NCBI GenBank assembly: GCA_958496175.1
Contig: OY292279.1
Coordinates: forward strand, 22,940,001 to 23,004,000
Source of the DNA: Sisyra terminalis
Lineage: Eukaryota > Arthropoda > Insecta > Neuroptera > Sisyridae
Reading direction: 5' to 3'
Length of the DNA: 64,000 nucleotides
Made by a program: the position numbers and the translations under genes. The notes beneath the pieces were generated by a model. That model ran no database searches. It was given only the letters and a program-made list of their open reading frames with translations, and was not told where the DNA came from. Positions within the stretch are counted from its first letter, which is position 1. Each line of letters begins with the position of its first letter. This document shows positions 25,232 to 37,241 of this stretch, in pieces.

Positions 25232-25778
25232 TTAATAAAAAAATGTGATAAACCTAAGCATAATACTGAATTATTCTGACAGGTACAAATTTTTGATTTA
25301 TCAATGAACTATAAATATATCGGTGTTTTGTCATTTTGGTTTGTTTGTGCTAGAGACGTTGATGATTATTTGGGATGGATACCGTTTATCTTAGAATCAC
25401 CCAAAAAGAAATTTAAAAATGCATTATTGTTTACGAAATTATACATCATGGTATTCTATATCACGATAATACAAGACTATTTTGCTGAAAAATAGCCGTG
25501 GAAAATAAGGGTGAATTAAAAGTTAAGAGTGGGTGATTTCTCAACGTAATTATCCAAAGTTGTTCCCTTGGATTTTTATTTATTTCAATTGCTACAATAT
25601 TTTTTAATTTGCAAAAAAAAAAATGAAAACTAATAATTAAAATTTGTTTAACTTTGTGTTCTCTTTAATTCTATATTACATATTATACATATGCATATTT
25701 CTTAAAACTTATGAAATATCCATTTTTGGTTATTAAAACTTTTAATTTAGGCTATTTTTTTAATTACAATAAGAAAAT
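25232..25778. other. No gene seen
   Basis: AT-rich. A 63-residue open frame at 25304-25495 is unrecognised and has no flanking splice signals that stand out. Confidence 0.45.
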
Positions 25779-25892
25779 GAGAGTCCGAAAACGATAAGTG
25801 TGCTTATGGGTCTTCTGTGACGTCACAGTACGTATCAGCCAGCATCAGTACTCGTATCGGTTTAACCGATATATAAACAGATCATTGAGCGA
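25779..25892. repeat. Long inverted repeat, left member (family F)
   Basis: Reads 'tgagagtccgaaaacgataa', then 'gtgtgcttatgggtctt', 'tgtgacgtcacagta' and, near 25867, 'gatatataaacag..cattgagcg'. The same blocks occur in reverse complement at 30565-30673 in mirrored order. A third 'ctgtgacatcat' block lies near 26131. Either a ~4.9-kb element's TIRs or two opposed copies of a smaller repeat. Confidence 0.6.
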
Positions 25893-28800
25893 TAGCCATA
25901 GAAACAATAATAATCAACATACTTTATGATATTTTTCTCAATTTTCTGCCATTGAAAACATTTTCTGTCCCTAAAAAGTCCTCTCAATTTTTTTTCTTAG
26001 GAATAGAGGTTGTGTAGATTGTAAATGGTATAAATCCTTAACATAACGATTAATCTATTTAACTAACTTTTCTTTTGTGTTTAAGTATATTTGTCATAAA
26101 ATAGCGTCCATGGGATTTGAAAGTTTCGTACTGTGACATCATTTTAATTCCAAGTCAATAAAAGCTATTTTGAGTTAAACGATTTTTTTTTTGCATTTTT
26201 AAATGACTATTCCTTATATTTTATCAAGTAAAGTTAAAAATTAACAACTACATTATGTTTTGATAATAAATAAGAATATTTCGAAAACATTTAAAATTAC
26301 TTTTAGATCATATGCATTAGGCCTAAGTTATTCCATTACTTTCCGGATCCCCTAATATATATTTTTTTAGTTATTTGTGTATTTAAGGCATTTTAATGCT
26401 TCATATAACCAAGATAAAGTCATTTTTTCACTTTTATTATTCTAAAACATAATTCTAATATTAAGGTCTATGATATATAAAAATTCATGGACTTTAAAGT
26501 TTATTTTTTGTTTTCATGTTAATTTAGAAACCAATTTATATTTTTTGGACATATGATGGGTCCTGCATTTTATTTCTGAAAAAAAATGCAAATATATAAA
26601 AAAAGAAAACATTCAGTTATTGATGAGTTGTGGGTACCAGGTACTTGGAAAAATCAATTAACGATATATAAGCACTTATTAAAAAAAATTTCATAATTCA
26701 CAAAAGTTAATAATGAATTAACTAAAAAAATAATCATGACCTCGAAAACATAAAAAAGAATTTCAATTTTTTTATAATAATTGTAACATGAAACCGTCAT
26801 TTTGCTATCCAAATGGGTTACTGAATATATCCTCTATGAACTGGCTTAGGTTCAAATAAAACTGTAACAAAAATCTAAAAAAAAAAAAATACTATCCCTG
26901 GAGTTTATCGTTGAAACATATTTAGAATATAAATTTACTTGTTTAATTTTATGTGTGTTATATGTATATATATAGACTTAAAAAATAAAATAATCGTCTG
27001 TACACTACGCAAACTTTGAGATACATTCGTTCATAAAGCATAATGATATGTATTTGTTTGGTATATTATGTATATGAAGGCTTTAATTTTATAAAAACGC
27101 AAAGAATATTAATTGAAAAAAATATGATGATAGAAAATGTTTTCTTTAATACATAGTATGATATTTTTGAACTCAAAAATAGTATATTATGGTACATAAA
27201 ATTGGAAACAACTTGTGTTAAATTCTATACATAGCCGTATTTCCCCGTTATTGTTTGACTAGTAAAGAAGGGAACTGCTTCGCGAATTCTTCCGAATCTA
27301 AACATATATTTAGTGAACAAAATTCGTAAAATTTTCTTGTCAACATTTGTGCCACGTTCTCATCAATTCACTCATTTCTCACGAAAGTTTTGTTTGCTTA
27401 AAATTATCAGAGCTACATCAAAGTCAAAGAGGGAAAAGTAATTAATACAAGTTTCGCGAGGGAAAAGAAATTCCCGTACCTACATCACCTACTTCACCTA
27501 CGTACAACTTCTCACTACTTTCCAATTAAATTAAATACGACTGCTTAATTTGAATAAATTTTCAAATTTTCATTTTCCAAGGGCTGAAATCGTAGCGAAT
27601 AAGTGTGCAAATTTCCACTATACGAGCTTCGAAGAACATCGTTAACAGATGTCTGCGGAAAAATATTTTCAGCAACATCTTCATATTTTCTTCGCATTTT
27701 CACAAACTGAACACCGTTTAATAATTTAGTATTGTAAACGTGTTGGTGTATTTAATATTTCGTGTTATAGTGAATAGGTGGTGGAGACAAATGCTCGACA
27801 TGTCTAGGTTCCTTTACGTATATAAATACTGAGATATAAAAGGGTTTTTCTTTCGTATTTCTCCATTTGGTATTTAAAGGAATGACTGAAAATTGAAAAG
27901 CACATACATAGACACGTTCACAGCATAATATATGCATATAAAAACCACGAATATGCATTGCATTTACGTTTTTGATCGTATAGATGTGTAATGCATAAAA
28001 TGTACGTTTGTCGGGAAGAAAAGTGACATGGGGGTTGGTGGAGGCTTCGTCGCACGTTGTGTTATTTCATTTCCAGATGCTATCTACGACAGCACTCAGC
28101 AAGTATTCAAACAGGAAATTAACCCCTTTATCATTCCCGATCCTCGGCATGACATTGTCTCTCACTCCCCCGCATTAAATCAACCACCTGAAAATAGACA
28201 CCTTTTTAAAGCCGTTAATGCAATCAAATGCGTATTTATCTTATTCTTGCACTACAGTTCGAAGAAAAATATTCCTCAATTCGGAAATCGACTATTTCGA
28301 TTTACATTTATATGCATATAATTTTTAGTATATACTTTTTCCTCTTCAACATGTTGTGGTGAGCTTAAACGTGCCATATACAAGTAACGAGCAATAAGCA
28401 CGCGAGATGGGAATATAAGGAGCGAGCACCTCCCCGGATTATTCCGGCATAGGCGTTTGTCGAAACACTCCTTCTTCCTTCACTTAATAAATCTTTGATA
28501 AAACTTACTTCTCAAATAACTCGTCTTATCGATAAAAATATGCGTCTGATAAGCACATAATCATTTCAGTTCGTTTCTTTCAGCTTTACATTTGTTCAGC
28601 ATTCCGTTCTTATTTTTCTGAATTCATAATTTACATGCAATGTCACTTGTTTTTTTTGTGTTGTTGTTTAATTTCAGCAACAAAGTTTAAACTCAATATT
28701 TACCTTGGAAAAGAAGCAAACGCGCGTTGGTTTATTTGCGCAAATATTTTATGTAAATGGATAAAACATAGAATAGTAAATGGAAATTAGTTAAACAAAA

Positions 28801-28984
28801 TTGTTTTGATCGAGGTTATAAATTCTTCGAATCGAAAAATGAAAATGAAAAACTAACAACAACAAAAAAATAAGGTCTACCTTCATAATTAAAACCTTAA
28901 TAATTAACTCATAAGAAAATACAGACAAAAACAATAAGTGAAGCTGTTATGTCGTAGTGTAGCACTTCTTTCCTTTTTATTTTA
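25893..28984. other. No gene seen; mostly unique sequence
   Basis: The stretch 27240-28500 is less AT-rich than average and looks repeat-free. It includes open frames at 27752-27958 (-) and 28028-28321 (+, 97 residues, MGVGGGFVARC...) that I do not recognise. If this is intronic it may hold conserved non-coding sequence, but nothing here can be named. Confidence 0.4.
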
Positions 28985-29010
28985 GAAGTTATACTTCTTT
29001 AGGTGCACCA
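28985..29010. repeat. Isolated family A 5' terminus
   Basis: gaagttatacttcttt at 28985-29000 followed by 'aggtgcacca', the same start as at 14513. I find no matching inverse copy downstream, so only a terminus can be supported. Confidence 0.45.
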
Positions 29011-29748
29011 TAAAACACAAATAAGGGCTTATTGTTTTTGGAGGTGACAAAATTGATGTTGCACATTGTTCGTTATATTAATGTATCAAATATAGTTTTG
29101 TATCTTATTATATGATCGCTATGAAATAATCGTTGGCAAAAATCAATTTATTGGCATGTATGAAAATAACTAGGTAATATACAATTCCAACAGTAAAACA
29201 CCTTTGTCAAAATGAGGAAATAAGTTTAATGGAAATCACTGGTAGAAAAAAAGTTAAATATTCCAATCTTGCCAATTCTTCAATCAAATGAAGAAAATGA
29301 TTTTAAATTTTGTTAATATGTACAAATAAACCTTTTTAATTTTGCCCACATATTATTTTAAAAATCTGGTTATAAATAACAATAAATTATTTACCAAATC
29401 ACGACATACCATATTTTAACTCAATGAAATACAATTTAAGTGAAAAGTCACGCCAGGTCGGAGAACTTTTGCAACTGTATTCAAATCTTTTCGGATCGGA
29501 AAACTTTTTCGATACGCGGAGTGGACCAAAAATTCTTATTATCTATACACCATCACAGTACAATATTTAAGACACACACCGATATATTTATATGCATATC
29601 AGAGGACGTGGTGAATTTTAATATAAACAAATATTGTTTATATAAACAAATACATACTTATTGACCAATACATCATTATAACAAATTATTCACAATATCT
29701 CACTTTTTAATGCGTTTTTAGAAAAACGAAAATATTTTTTTTAATTGT
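29011..29748. other. No gene seen
   Basis: AT-rich. An unrecognised 74-residue frame at 29440-29664. Confidence 0.45.
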
Positions 29749-29899
29749 TATTCATCATCGCCTTATAACTCCTTAAGAGACTTTAGGGTCAATAAAAATC
29801 CTTAAACGAGAAATAGGAATAGAAAGTTTGATCTATACAAGGATCGAACCCAAAATCTATCAGTTTGTAAGCGGTCTCTTAGACCACTTGGCCACCAAT
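29749..29899 (-). mobile_element. tRNA-derived SINE, copy 1
   Basis: On the minus strand it starts 'attggtggccaagtgg'. The A box TGGCCAAGTGG is at 29884-29894 and the B box GGTTCGATCCT at 29840-29850. Both fit RNA polymerase III internal promoter consensus. The tRNA-like head is followed by a non-tRNA body ending 'ggagttataaggcgatgatg', shared with copy 3, and an A/T tail. It is not a functional tRNA: stem and anticodon geometry are not conserved across copies. Confidence 0.8.
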
Positions 29900-30564
29900 A
29901 AGCTTTACATAGATATTTGTATACACATTTTTTTTTTTTGATTATGTTTATACTTCAAAATTATATTGTTAGTTCAGCCTATCCACTCCTTAGGTTGCTA
30001 GTCAGGAGTTGGTGCTTACGATAATATTGTTATCTTAGATACTTTTTTAATATTAAATTTATTTTTCTGAATATTCGGTACTTCAGCACATGGTTAAGAT
30101 AGTTCATCCTTTTGTATTATAGCACAATGAGGTAATTGTTATTTTTCGCTAGTATATCTGTTTTTATGTGATACAATATCCCGATCTCATTCTGCCAAAT
30201 ATTTTTATCTTTTCTTTTCTGTAATTCTGAATGAACAATTTTAGTCATCATAAGTTTATTAAATATATGATAAGTTGCTTCTCTCATTTTAATATACCAT
30301 TCATTAGTTCGCACAAATATTGAACTATTTCAAATTTTGAGATGTCAAATGAAAGCCCAAACAAGTTTGTTATATGTTAATTTGCCAACCTTTTCGTTAC
30401 CATATATGGCTTTGTGATTTTGTGTTTGTATAAACAAAAATCAAAAACATTTTCCTGGAATCCTTTTACCATCACCACTCCACAAATATTAGCATAAAAA
30501 TATTGTTAAGCTAACATTTTATTGGTGTATGTAAGTCCACAAAAGGAAAGGTTGTAAAGTTGTA
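29900..30564. other. No gene seen
   Basis: AT-rich. An unrecognised 65-residue minus-strand frame at 30117-30314. Confidence 0.45.
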
Positions 30565-30673
30565 CCCACTCAATGAACTGTATATATCTCTGTTTCAATA
30601 CGCGTAATGATGCGGACTGTGACATCACAAAAGACTCCTAAGCACACTTTTCGTTTTTGGACATTTGCTCATT
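30565..30673. repeat. Long inverted repeat, right member (family F)
   Basis: Mirror of 25779-25892: 'cactcaatgaactg', 'actgtgacatcaca', 'taagcacactttt' and 'tcgtttttgg' appear in the reverse order and complement. The interval between the two members is 4.67 kb. Confidence 0.6.
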
Positions 30674-31213
30674 AAAATTAAAACTTCTTTTTCTGCCTAA
30701 ATACTAATTTTTCATAACTAAAAATAAGTTTTCCTCATATTATTAATGTCTTTTATCGATTAAGAGCATTTAAAAAATTGTGCATATAGTATGTTCTATC
30801 TTTTTGGTAAAGAAACTGATATTAAGTTTTATAATTTGATAACAAAAAAAGTTGTATTTTAGTACGATGTGTGTGACCATGAAACATTTTATGTTTAAAA
30901 TTAATTAGTAATTTTATAATAAGTAAGTCGATAAAAAGTTATTCGAATAAGTAATTCTATTTTTATAATTTTTTGTATTGAATGGAATTAATAAAAATTA
31001 GATTCATTTATATTTCAAAAATTAAAATCATTTTCGAAGGATGGAAAATTAAGAAATGATCGCTTACTTTTATGCTGAATTTGAAAAAAAATCCATCAAA
31101 ATTTATTATTACCAGTGAAAATATGTCAATACAAAAACTTTTCTTCAAAAATGTGAAGTTTATTTAAAGCTTTTAAATATAAACTAGAAAAAATTATAAT
31201 TTTTTCCCCTAAT
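30674..31213. other. No gene seen
   Basis: Very AT-rich and featureless by eye. Confidence 0.5.
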
Positions 31214-31348
31214 TTGGCATATGTAGCAGAATTTTGGCTCTCTGCTATGCCTTCAAATATCCAAATCTTTCAGTCCTTTCAAACTGAATTTCTTCGTAAA
31301 ATAATTATTGCTCTTCATTATGTAAAAAACGATTTTCAAAGACCTTAA
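31214..31348 (+). pseudogene. Scrap of a second Jockey-clade LINE (RT C-terminal region)
   Basis: A 45-codon open stretch reading LAYVAEFWLSAMPSNIQIF, then QSFQTEFLRKI and YVKND before a stop. It parallels the C-terminal region of the window's own LINE (AYGVQLWNVAKPSNIEMIRR...QSKILRSF...YIRNDIIQRDL), with identical PSNI, conserved W, Q and LR positions, and the Y(V/I)(K/R)ND block. Sequence differs enough to be another family. No RT core nearby, so it is a small, old remnant. Confidence 0.6.
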
Positions 31349-33183
31349 CTTTCCTTTCGTTACTAACCGAATTCAAGAATGATTCCAAAAATTTCACTTT
31401 AAATGATTGGATCATCAATCAAATCATAATACCAAAATTTTCTTCGCTGAAACGATGCCTTAGCTCACAGATGTGCTAAAAGCATATTGTTGCAAAAATG
31501 TGTTAAATCTATGAGGATTCAGATAGACAATGTTAATATACACAGATTTAATTTTCAAAATTCACTCAAAATTGGTTCCATATTTTTTTAAATTTAACAT
31601 TACCATGATTAGTATTTCATTTTGGCATACAATTTTTTTACTTTAGTTTCTTTATTTGATATCCCCAACTTAAAAATTAACTATTTTTAACTTTATTTTA
31701 TTAAAAACATTGAAATTTCTAGCCGAATTCAGAATCGATTGTTCCATATTTAGGTGAAGGTTTTCTTCTTCTTAAAAAGGTACATCTACCATCCTAACTT
31801 TGTTGTCAGAATTACATATATTATCTTCATCCTTCATGGTTTGTAGGGGTATTAATTCATAATGACACTTTTAATCAACAAAACTAAATATTTTCTTATA
31901 ATTGAAACAAAAAAGTTATACTCACGCTAACATTTAAAAAAAACATTAATTATTCACATTATTTTTTTTTTTCGTTAAACCAAACAAAAGTCTTGTAATC
32001 TGAATGCCATATTTGTTCTTTATTTTTATGAATGTATAATTTGCCTTTACAATATTTACTTTCGTCTTGAAGCGGCACAAATTTTTATTCAATGACCCTT
32101 TTGGTTCACTGGTGGATAATAAAGAGAGCAAATAATCAAAAGGAATAAGCCGTCACATCATAATATTTTTTCATCATTTATTTTATATCTTAGTCTACCA
32201 TAATGGTAGACGGGTTGATTAATAAATTAATTGATTAATATGAATAAAAATAGCTCAATATTTATTTGCAATTATTTTGAATGTCTATAATGTTTGATTA
32301 ATTCGATGATTGGAAGTGAACAGAAGCTTTATAAATTCTTAAATGAATTCGATGATTTTTGAATGGCTAACAAAGATTATGGAAACGTGAAGGAACCTTA
32401 TTTGATGCAATTGTCTCCTCCGATCTTCAAACAGAATCGGTTCATTGTTTCATCAAACTTCCGTTTTCTATTCAAGGAATATATTCCATTAAATTTCATT
32501 GTAGAAACGTCACACACATTTGTACACGCTTTTCCAAATCATCACAATTTTCACCGGAATTGACTCGAAATAATCATATTGTTTTAAGTCCTTTGAAATT
32601 GGAAACTAATGTGAAAGAGAATATATATTTTTTTTCTAGCAAAATTTATAAGTCGATGTATATGTAATAGGAGTGAGATGGCTTTTAGAATGACTTGTTT
32701 CATGTTTCCGTATGCACAAATCACCACGTTCCGGATACGTATAAATTTTCTTCCTCGCACAAAGACATCTCAATCTCGTTATCAGCAATATGGTGAACAT
32801 GATGAGGTTTGAACTAGAATTTTCCTCAGGGCTGTTCGGAATGGAAGGATGGAGATTTTGGTATGAGGAATACAAACAAGAGTATTTTATGGCAAAGTAT
32901 GGAATGGTGGTGAGTTTTCAAAGTGGGTATTCCTCATGGAGACCATCGCGAGTCTTTGGTCAGTTAATCAAGACACATGCTCATATATTACACAACCTCG
33001 CACTTTAACCCTTCAACTTGGCAAACCCATACTATTCGATTAAAACTTATTGTTGTAAACTAAACACAGTTAATCCCAATGGAATATTTTGATCGTGGTT
33101 AAAGAAACATTCAAATTGTAGTTCAAAGTTTAACATTTTTACCCTAATTTTCACTAATAAACATTTTAAATAAAGAGGTACAG
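31349..33183. other. No gene seen
   Basis: Possible continuing decayed LINE sequence to about 31500. The segment 32640-33010 is less AT-rich and has overlapping opposite-strand open frames (32636-32875 and 32790-33008) without recognisable domains. Confidence 0.4.
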
Positions 33184-34706
33184 TTTTTGAAGTTATATTT
33201 CTTTACCGGCATTTTGAACAAAAATTAATGAGTGTGAATTGTTCACAAAATAACGCTTTTACGCTACAGTATGAAGTTGCTCGAAAACGGTTAGCGAGAA
33301 AGAATGATTCAAGCGAGCGAAATTCGGCCGATTTTTGGGAACGATATGCATAAGACGATAAAAACATTCAATCGTATCGAACAAGTTAAGCCAGCACTCA
33401 CCTAAGCTTTTCGTTTATCGGGAAGGGAGCGAGGGGCAATCATCCCGAACAATACCGAAATATATACGAAGTTATAACTAGCAAACAGTCAAGAAATATA
33501 TACACTGTCATATACACTTGACAGGGTATGTATTTCTTCTTTAGAACAGTTAGAAACTTTAGAACATGTAAAAGATAGATATCGTTGTATATCAGTGTAT
33601 GTATATATCCTTGTATAATATTACATTAGTTTACAATCTACAAATATTCATATAAATAAATATCTAGTAATTTCCCGTAAAATAGTCACCACCCAATACT
33701 GATACAACTGACAAATGGTAAAAATTGGTAATTGATTGAATAAAATCAAAATGACCATTGAATTCAGGTCAAATTTGAAACAATTATTCTATTTCACTCA
33801 CACGTATGTGCTTACAATATTTGTCTACCTTTGCCGAAATATATGTAGGTATACATATTACTTACGTTTGCCTATTATTTTTATTATTATTATTATGGGA
33901 ATAAAAATGTATTTCAAGGAAATATATTTTCTGAAATGGTTTTTTCAATGGTTGGTACAATTACAATAAATTGCATTATATTTTTGTATATTTGAATTAA
34001 AAATCAGTTTTAATACATTGATATAAAGGAGTTCTTAACGTATACAACTACTTTTGCATTAACATAATTTTTAGGACAATGCTCTCTAGGATTGTTGCGA
34101 CATATCTACACATGATATTTAATGGCAAAAATCTACTTCTTTGTGGTTAACGTTTTCGATAAGTATTTTTCGAACATGTGACCCAATGTGTTAATTCGGT
34201 TAAGCATTTAATTCATATAATATGTAACATGCATTTTGTATAAGAAACCAAATGTATAAACATAGTTTTGCAAAGCATAAATAATAAATTTATTCTTTTA
34301 TTTGAAAATACACACTGACACAACTGACAAATGGCTAAAACTAGCAATTGAATTAAACCGAAATGACAGTTGAAGCTAATGACATGGTAGTTCAAATTAG
34401 AGCCCATAATTATTTTATTTGTATTCCACTTACATGGATGTAATTATAATTTTATATTCTTTGTCCTTGTCTTTGCCGCAACACATACGTTTTCTTATTA
34501 TGTATTAGGATATTAAAAGTAATTTGAGTTTAAAATTGTATCATATTTTAGTAGTCACAAATCTTATAACTGGTGTGCCAGTTCAGGCGTTACCGGAAGA
34601 GGCTACGACAGTGGATAAAAAGCATTTTAACTATACTAAACCTTCTTAACTATACCAAAGAAGTATAACTTCTCACGTGCGTACATAAGTACACACATTG
34701 TTTTTT
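33184..34706 (+). mobile_element. Helentron-like non-autonomous element, full length (family A)
   Basis: About 1.52 kb and collinear with 3886-5412. It has a T run, a 5' sub-terminal repeat at 33189-33204 followed by 'accggcattttgaa', then 'gaagttgctcgaaaacggtt' near 33270 and 'aattcggccgatttttggga' near 33321. The internal block with 'actgacaaatgg' is duplicated near 33708 and 34322. The 3' sub-terminal repeat aaagaagtataacttc is at 34657-34672, followed by a GTAC-AT-AAGTAC hairpin and a T run. No ORF. Two full copies ending at equivalent points define the element boundaries. Confidence 0.75.
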
Positions 34707-36827
34707 AAACTAATTTTACTAATGTTTTACGATGAAATTAAAATTGCATTCCATAATTCACATTAGATTTAATACTCAAATCATATTATTACCCATGTTG
34801 CAATTTGAAAACTTTTGACAATAATTTTGTGTCCATAATGAAATTTGTTCTGTTTGTAAACGTAATAGAATGAAGCAGGGATCTATATATAATGCAGTTT
34901 TACATTTATAGGCTATGCAACAATACCTAATAAACCACATCTCCTCAATTCGAATAACATGAGCAACTATTTGCAAAAGCAAACTGCACCAATTATTACG
35001 CATCGAATGTTTGCGAAACTAATTTGAAACCATTAATTAAAATTCATATGGCATCCGCACAATAAGAATGCATTTTATTTGTATCTTTCAACAATGCCAT
35101 CAATTTTAATTGTTAAAACTGTAATAATACATTGGTACTTTTTTTTAATGAACGCTTATAAATTTATAAAAATAATCTTCAATTGTTTTGTGGTACAATT
35201 ATTTAGAACCATCTATTGGATTTTTAAATAAAAACACTATGAAAACATTATACCTGTTTTAACAATATATTTTTTCTTCAGAACAAACGTAAAAGGCTTT
35301 AGATTATAAACATAAAGCATTCGTTTATTCCAAACATTTTTGTCTACGTTATAAGAACACGTACAAAGTGAACGTTAATGTTTAATATTGAACTTTGAGA
35401 ATATTAAAATTAAGAGTTATGGTGATAGACTATGTACTTTAGAAAATTACATTTTTTTTCCTTAAAATATATAAGAATATCTTAAAAACATTTCGATTTA
35501 AATATTTATGCTTTTGTATGTCTGGTATACTAAGTTGTTTTTTTGCAAATAAATATGAAGTAATTTAAAAGATGGTGCACGAAAATCTATTGTATATTGG
35601 TTTGATGTTAAAGCATCAATAGTTTTTATTAAGATGTTTTAGATTCCATTTTGGTATAAATTTTTCATAATTCATTGTAAAATACAGGCATACAGGCATA
35701 CCTCTTTTTTGGATTGCGATTCTTTTAGTTAATCTAGTCTAACGAATCATTCCTTTTGAGCTTTTCAGGTTCCAAAATATTTATTTTAATTAAAATGTCA
35801 ATACCTATGTAGGTACATAAAATAAAATCGTGATAGTTGAACTATTTATAACTGAAGAATGGCTGGACCGATTTTCATGATTTATTATTTGTTGGATCCG
35901 TCTACGCTTAGATTAACACAATAATAATTAGATTACTAAGAAAATTAGGTAAAATTAAATTTTTAAATACATTAGGTATGGCATACTCTGCATTGGTTTG
36001 CTCACGTTACGCACTCTTTTACATCATTTGTAACAATTGATACTTTTGATTTGCGAAAAACGCATATGACATGATTACTTTATTTGTTGAATTTATGTGT
36101 CAAATTTATAATTTAATTCATATTTAATGTGAGTTTTGCAAATAAATCTTATTATGAGTGTATTATTATGAACAATGCTGTGACCTAAAAGATCTAAAAT
36201 ATTTCCGAAACGACAATAAAATAAAACCAATCATCGTAATATTTTTCGTGCTGATATTTATAGAATTATAGCCAAAATGGCGATAGGATATCAGGAATAT
36301 TTTTTATATGTAAAAAAGGTGAACAGTAGTCAGAGGGTAGAAATTATTTATAAAATCAGAGCAGTATAAAACACCCATAAGAAAATTAAAATCATCAAAA
36401 CTATTATAGGTACCAGGTTACAAAGAGGGTCACTAGAAGGCTGACAAATTAGTTAAAAAGAAACACGTTTAAACCTTCCATGGTCTTTATTTAAAAATCA
36501 GAAAAAAGAACAATAAATGAAAGAAAACATAGAGATTATACCAAATAGAAAGGATAAAAATAATTGCCAGTATATAATCGGGACATCATTGTAGCACATT
36601 CAAACGGTTTATTGTATTAATGCAGAAAGGTAAGCCTTCTTAACCATGTACCGAAGTGTCAAATGATAAAAAAACAAATATTCTTTTTAAGAAAATACTA
36701 CAAAAAACAGGAATATTCCCAGTAAGCATTCAGTTCCTGATTAATAGCGAGCTCAGGAGCGAATTGCTCAAAAAACAATGCATGTTTGAAGGACACAAGC
36801 AGTAAAAATGTGTTTAGAAATATCTAT
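34707..36827. other. No gene seen
   Basis: AT-rich throughout. A 75-residue minus-strand frame at 34776-35003 is unrecognised. Confidence 0.5.
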
Positions 36828-37241
36828 TGTTGCGGGTTTAGGGAATTCAAAAGTTCTAACAATGAGATTGAAGAGAAACGGAAGACGTTCCAAAACATTC
36901 TCCGTTAGATTCTAACTTCAGGTAGAAAGAAAGAGAAATGGTTCGAATCTATAGGAAGTGCCTGGAACAATCTGGAAACTTCCAGAGCGCGGAAAATAGG
37001 TATATAAATATGGTAAACGACTCTAGTCAGAATAGTTACATAATGATAACGAATAACTTAACAGTTACGATTAGTACAAGATACAAAGTTCAAAATAAAT
37101 TGCGACAATTGTTAAATTAATTAAAGAAGTGTTTAATAATAAACGTGTGTGTATTAAAATAAAATAGTGTTATTGGTATATGTCTTGAAACCAATCTTAA
37201 CGAACCCGTCGTAATAATTAAATTACCGTAAAAACGTAACA
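36828..37241 (+). mobile_element. Solo LTR candidate (family G)
   Basis: 414 bp starting TGTTGCGGG and ending CGTAACA, with TG...CA boundaries. A TATA-like 'gtatataaatatgg' lies near 36999 and an 'aataaacg' polyadenylation-type hexamer near 37128. Its 3' half aligns with two reversed copies at 21875-22225 and 54118-54440 ('aataataaacgtgtgtgtat', 'aacgaacccgtcgtaa'). Flanking 4-mers ctat and ttat differ at one base, so the target duplication is unproven. No gag-pol sequence adjoins. Confidence 0.55.

Noticed and set aside
28028..28321. 97-residue plus-strand frame (MGVGGGFVARC...)
   Set aside because: No recognisable domain, no splice sites supporting it; kept only as part of a repeat-poor region.
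29840..29899. Possible tRNA gene
   Set aside because: A and B boxes are present but the cloverleaf is not; four copies share a non-tRNA body, so it is a SINE.
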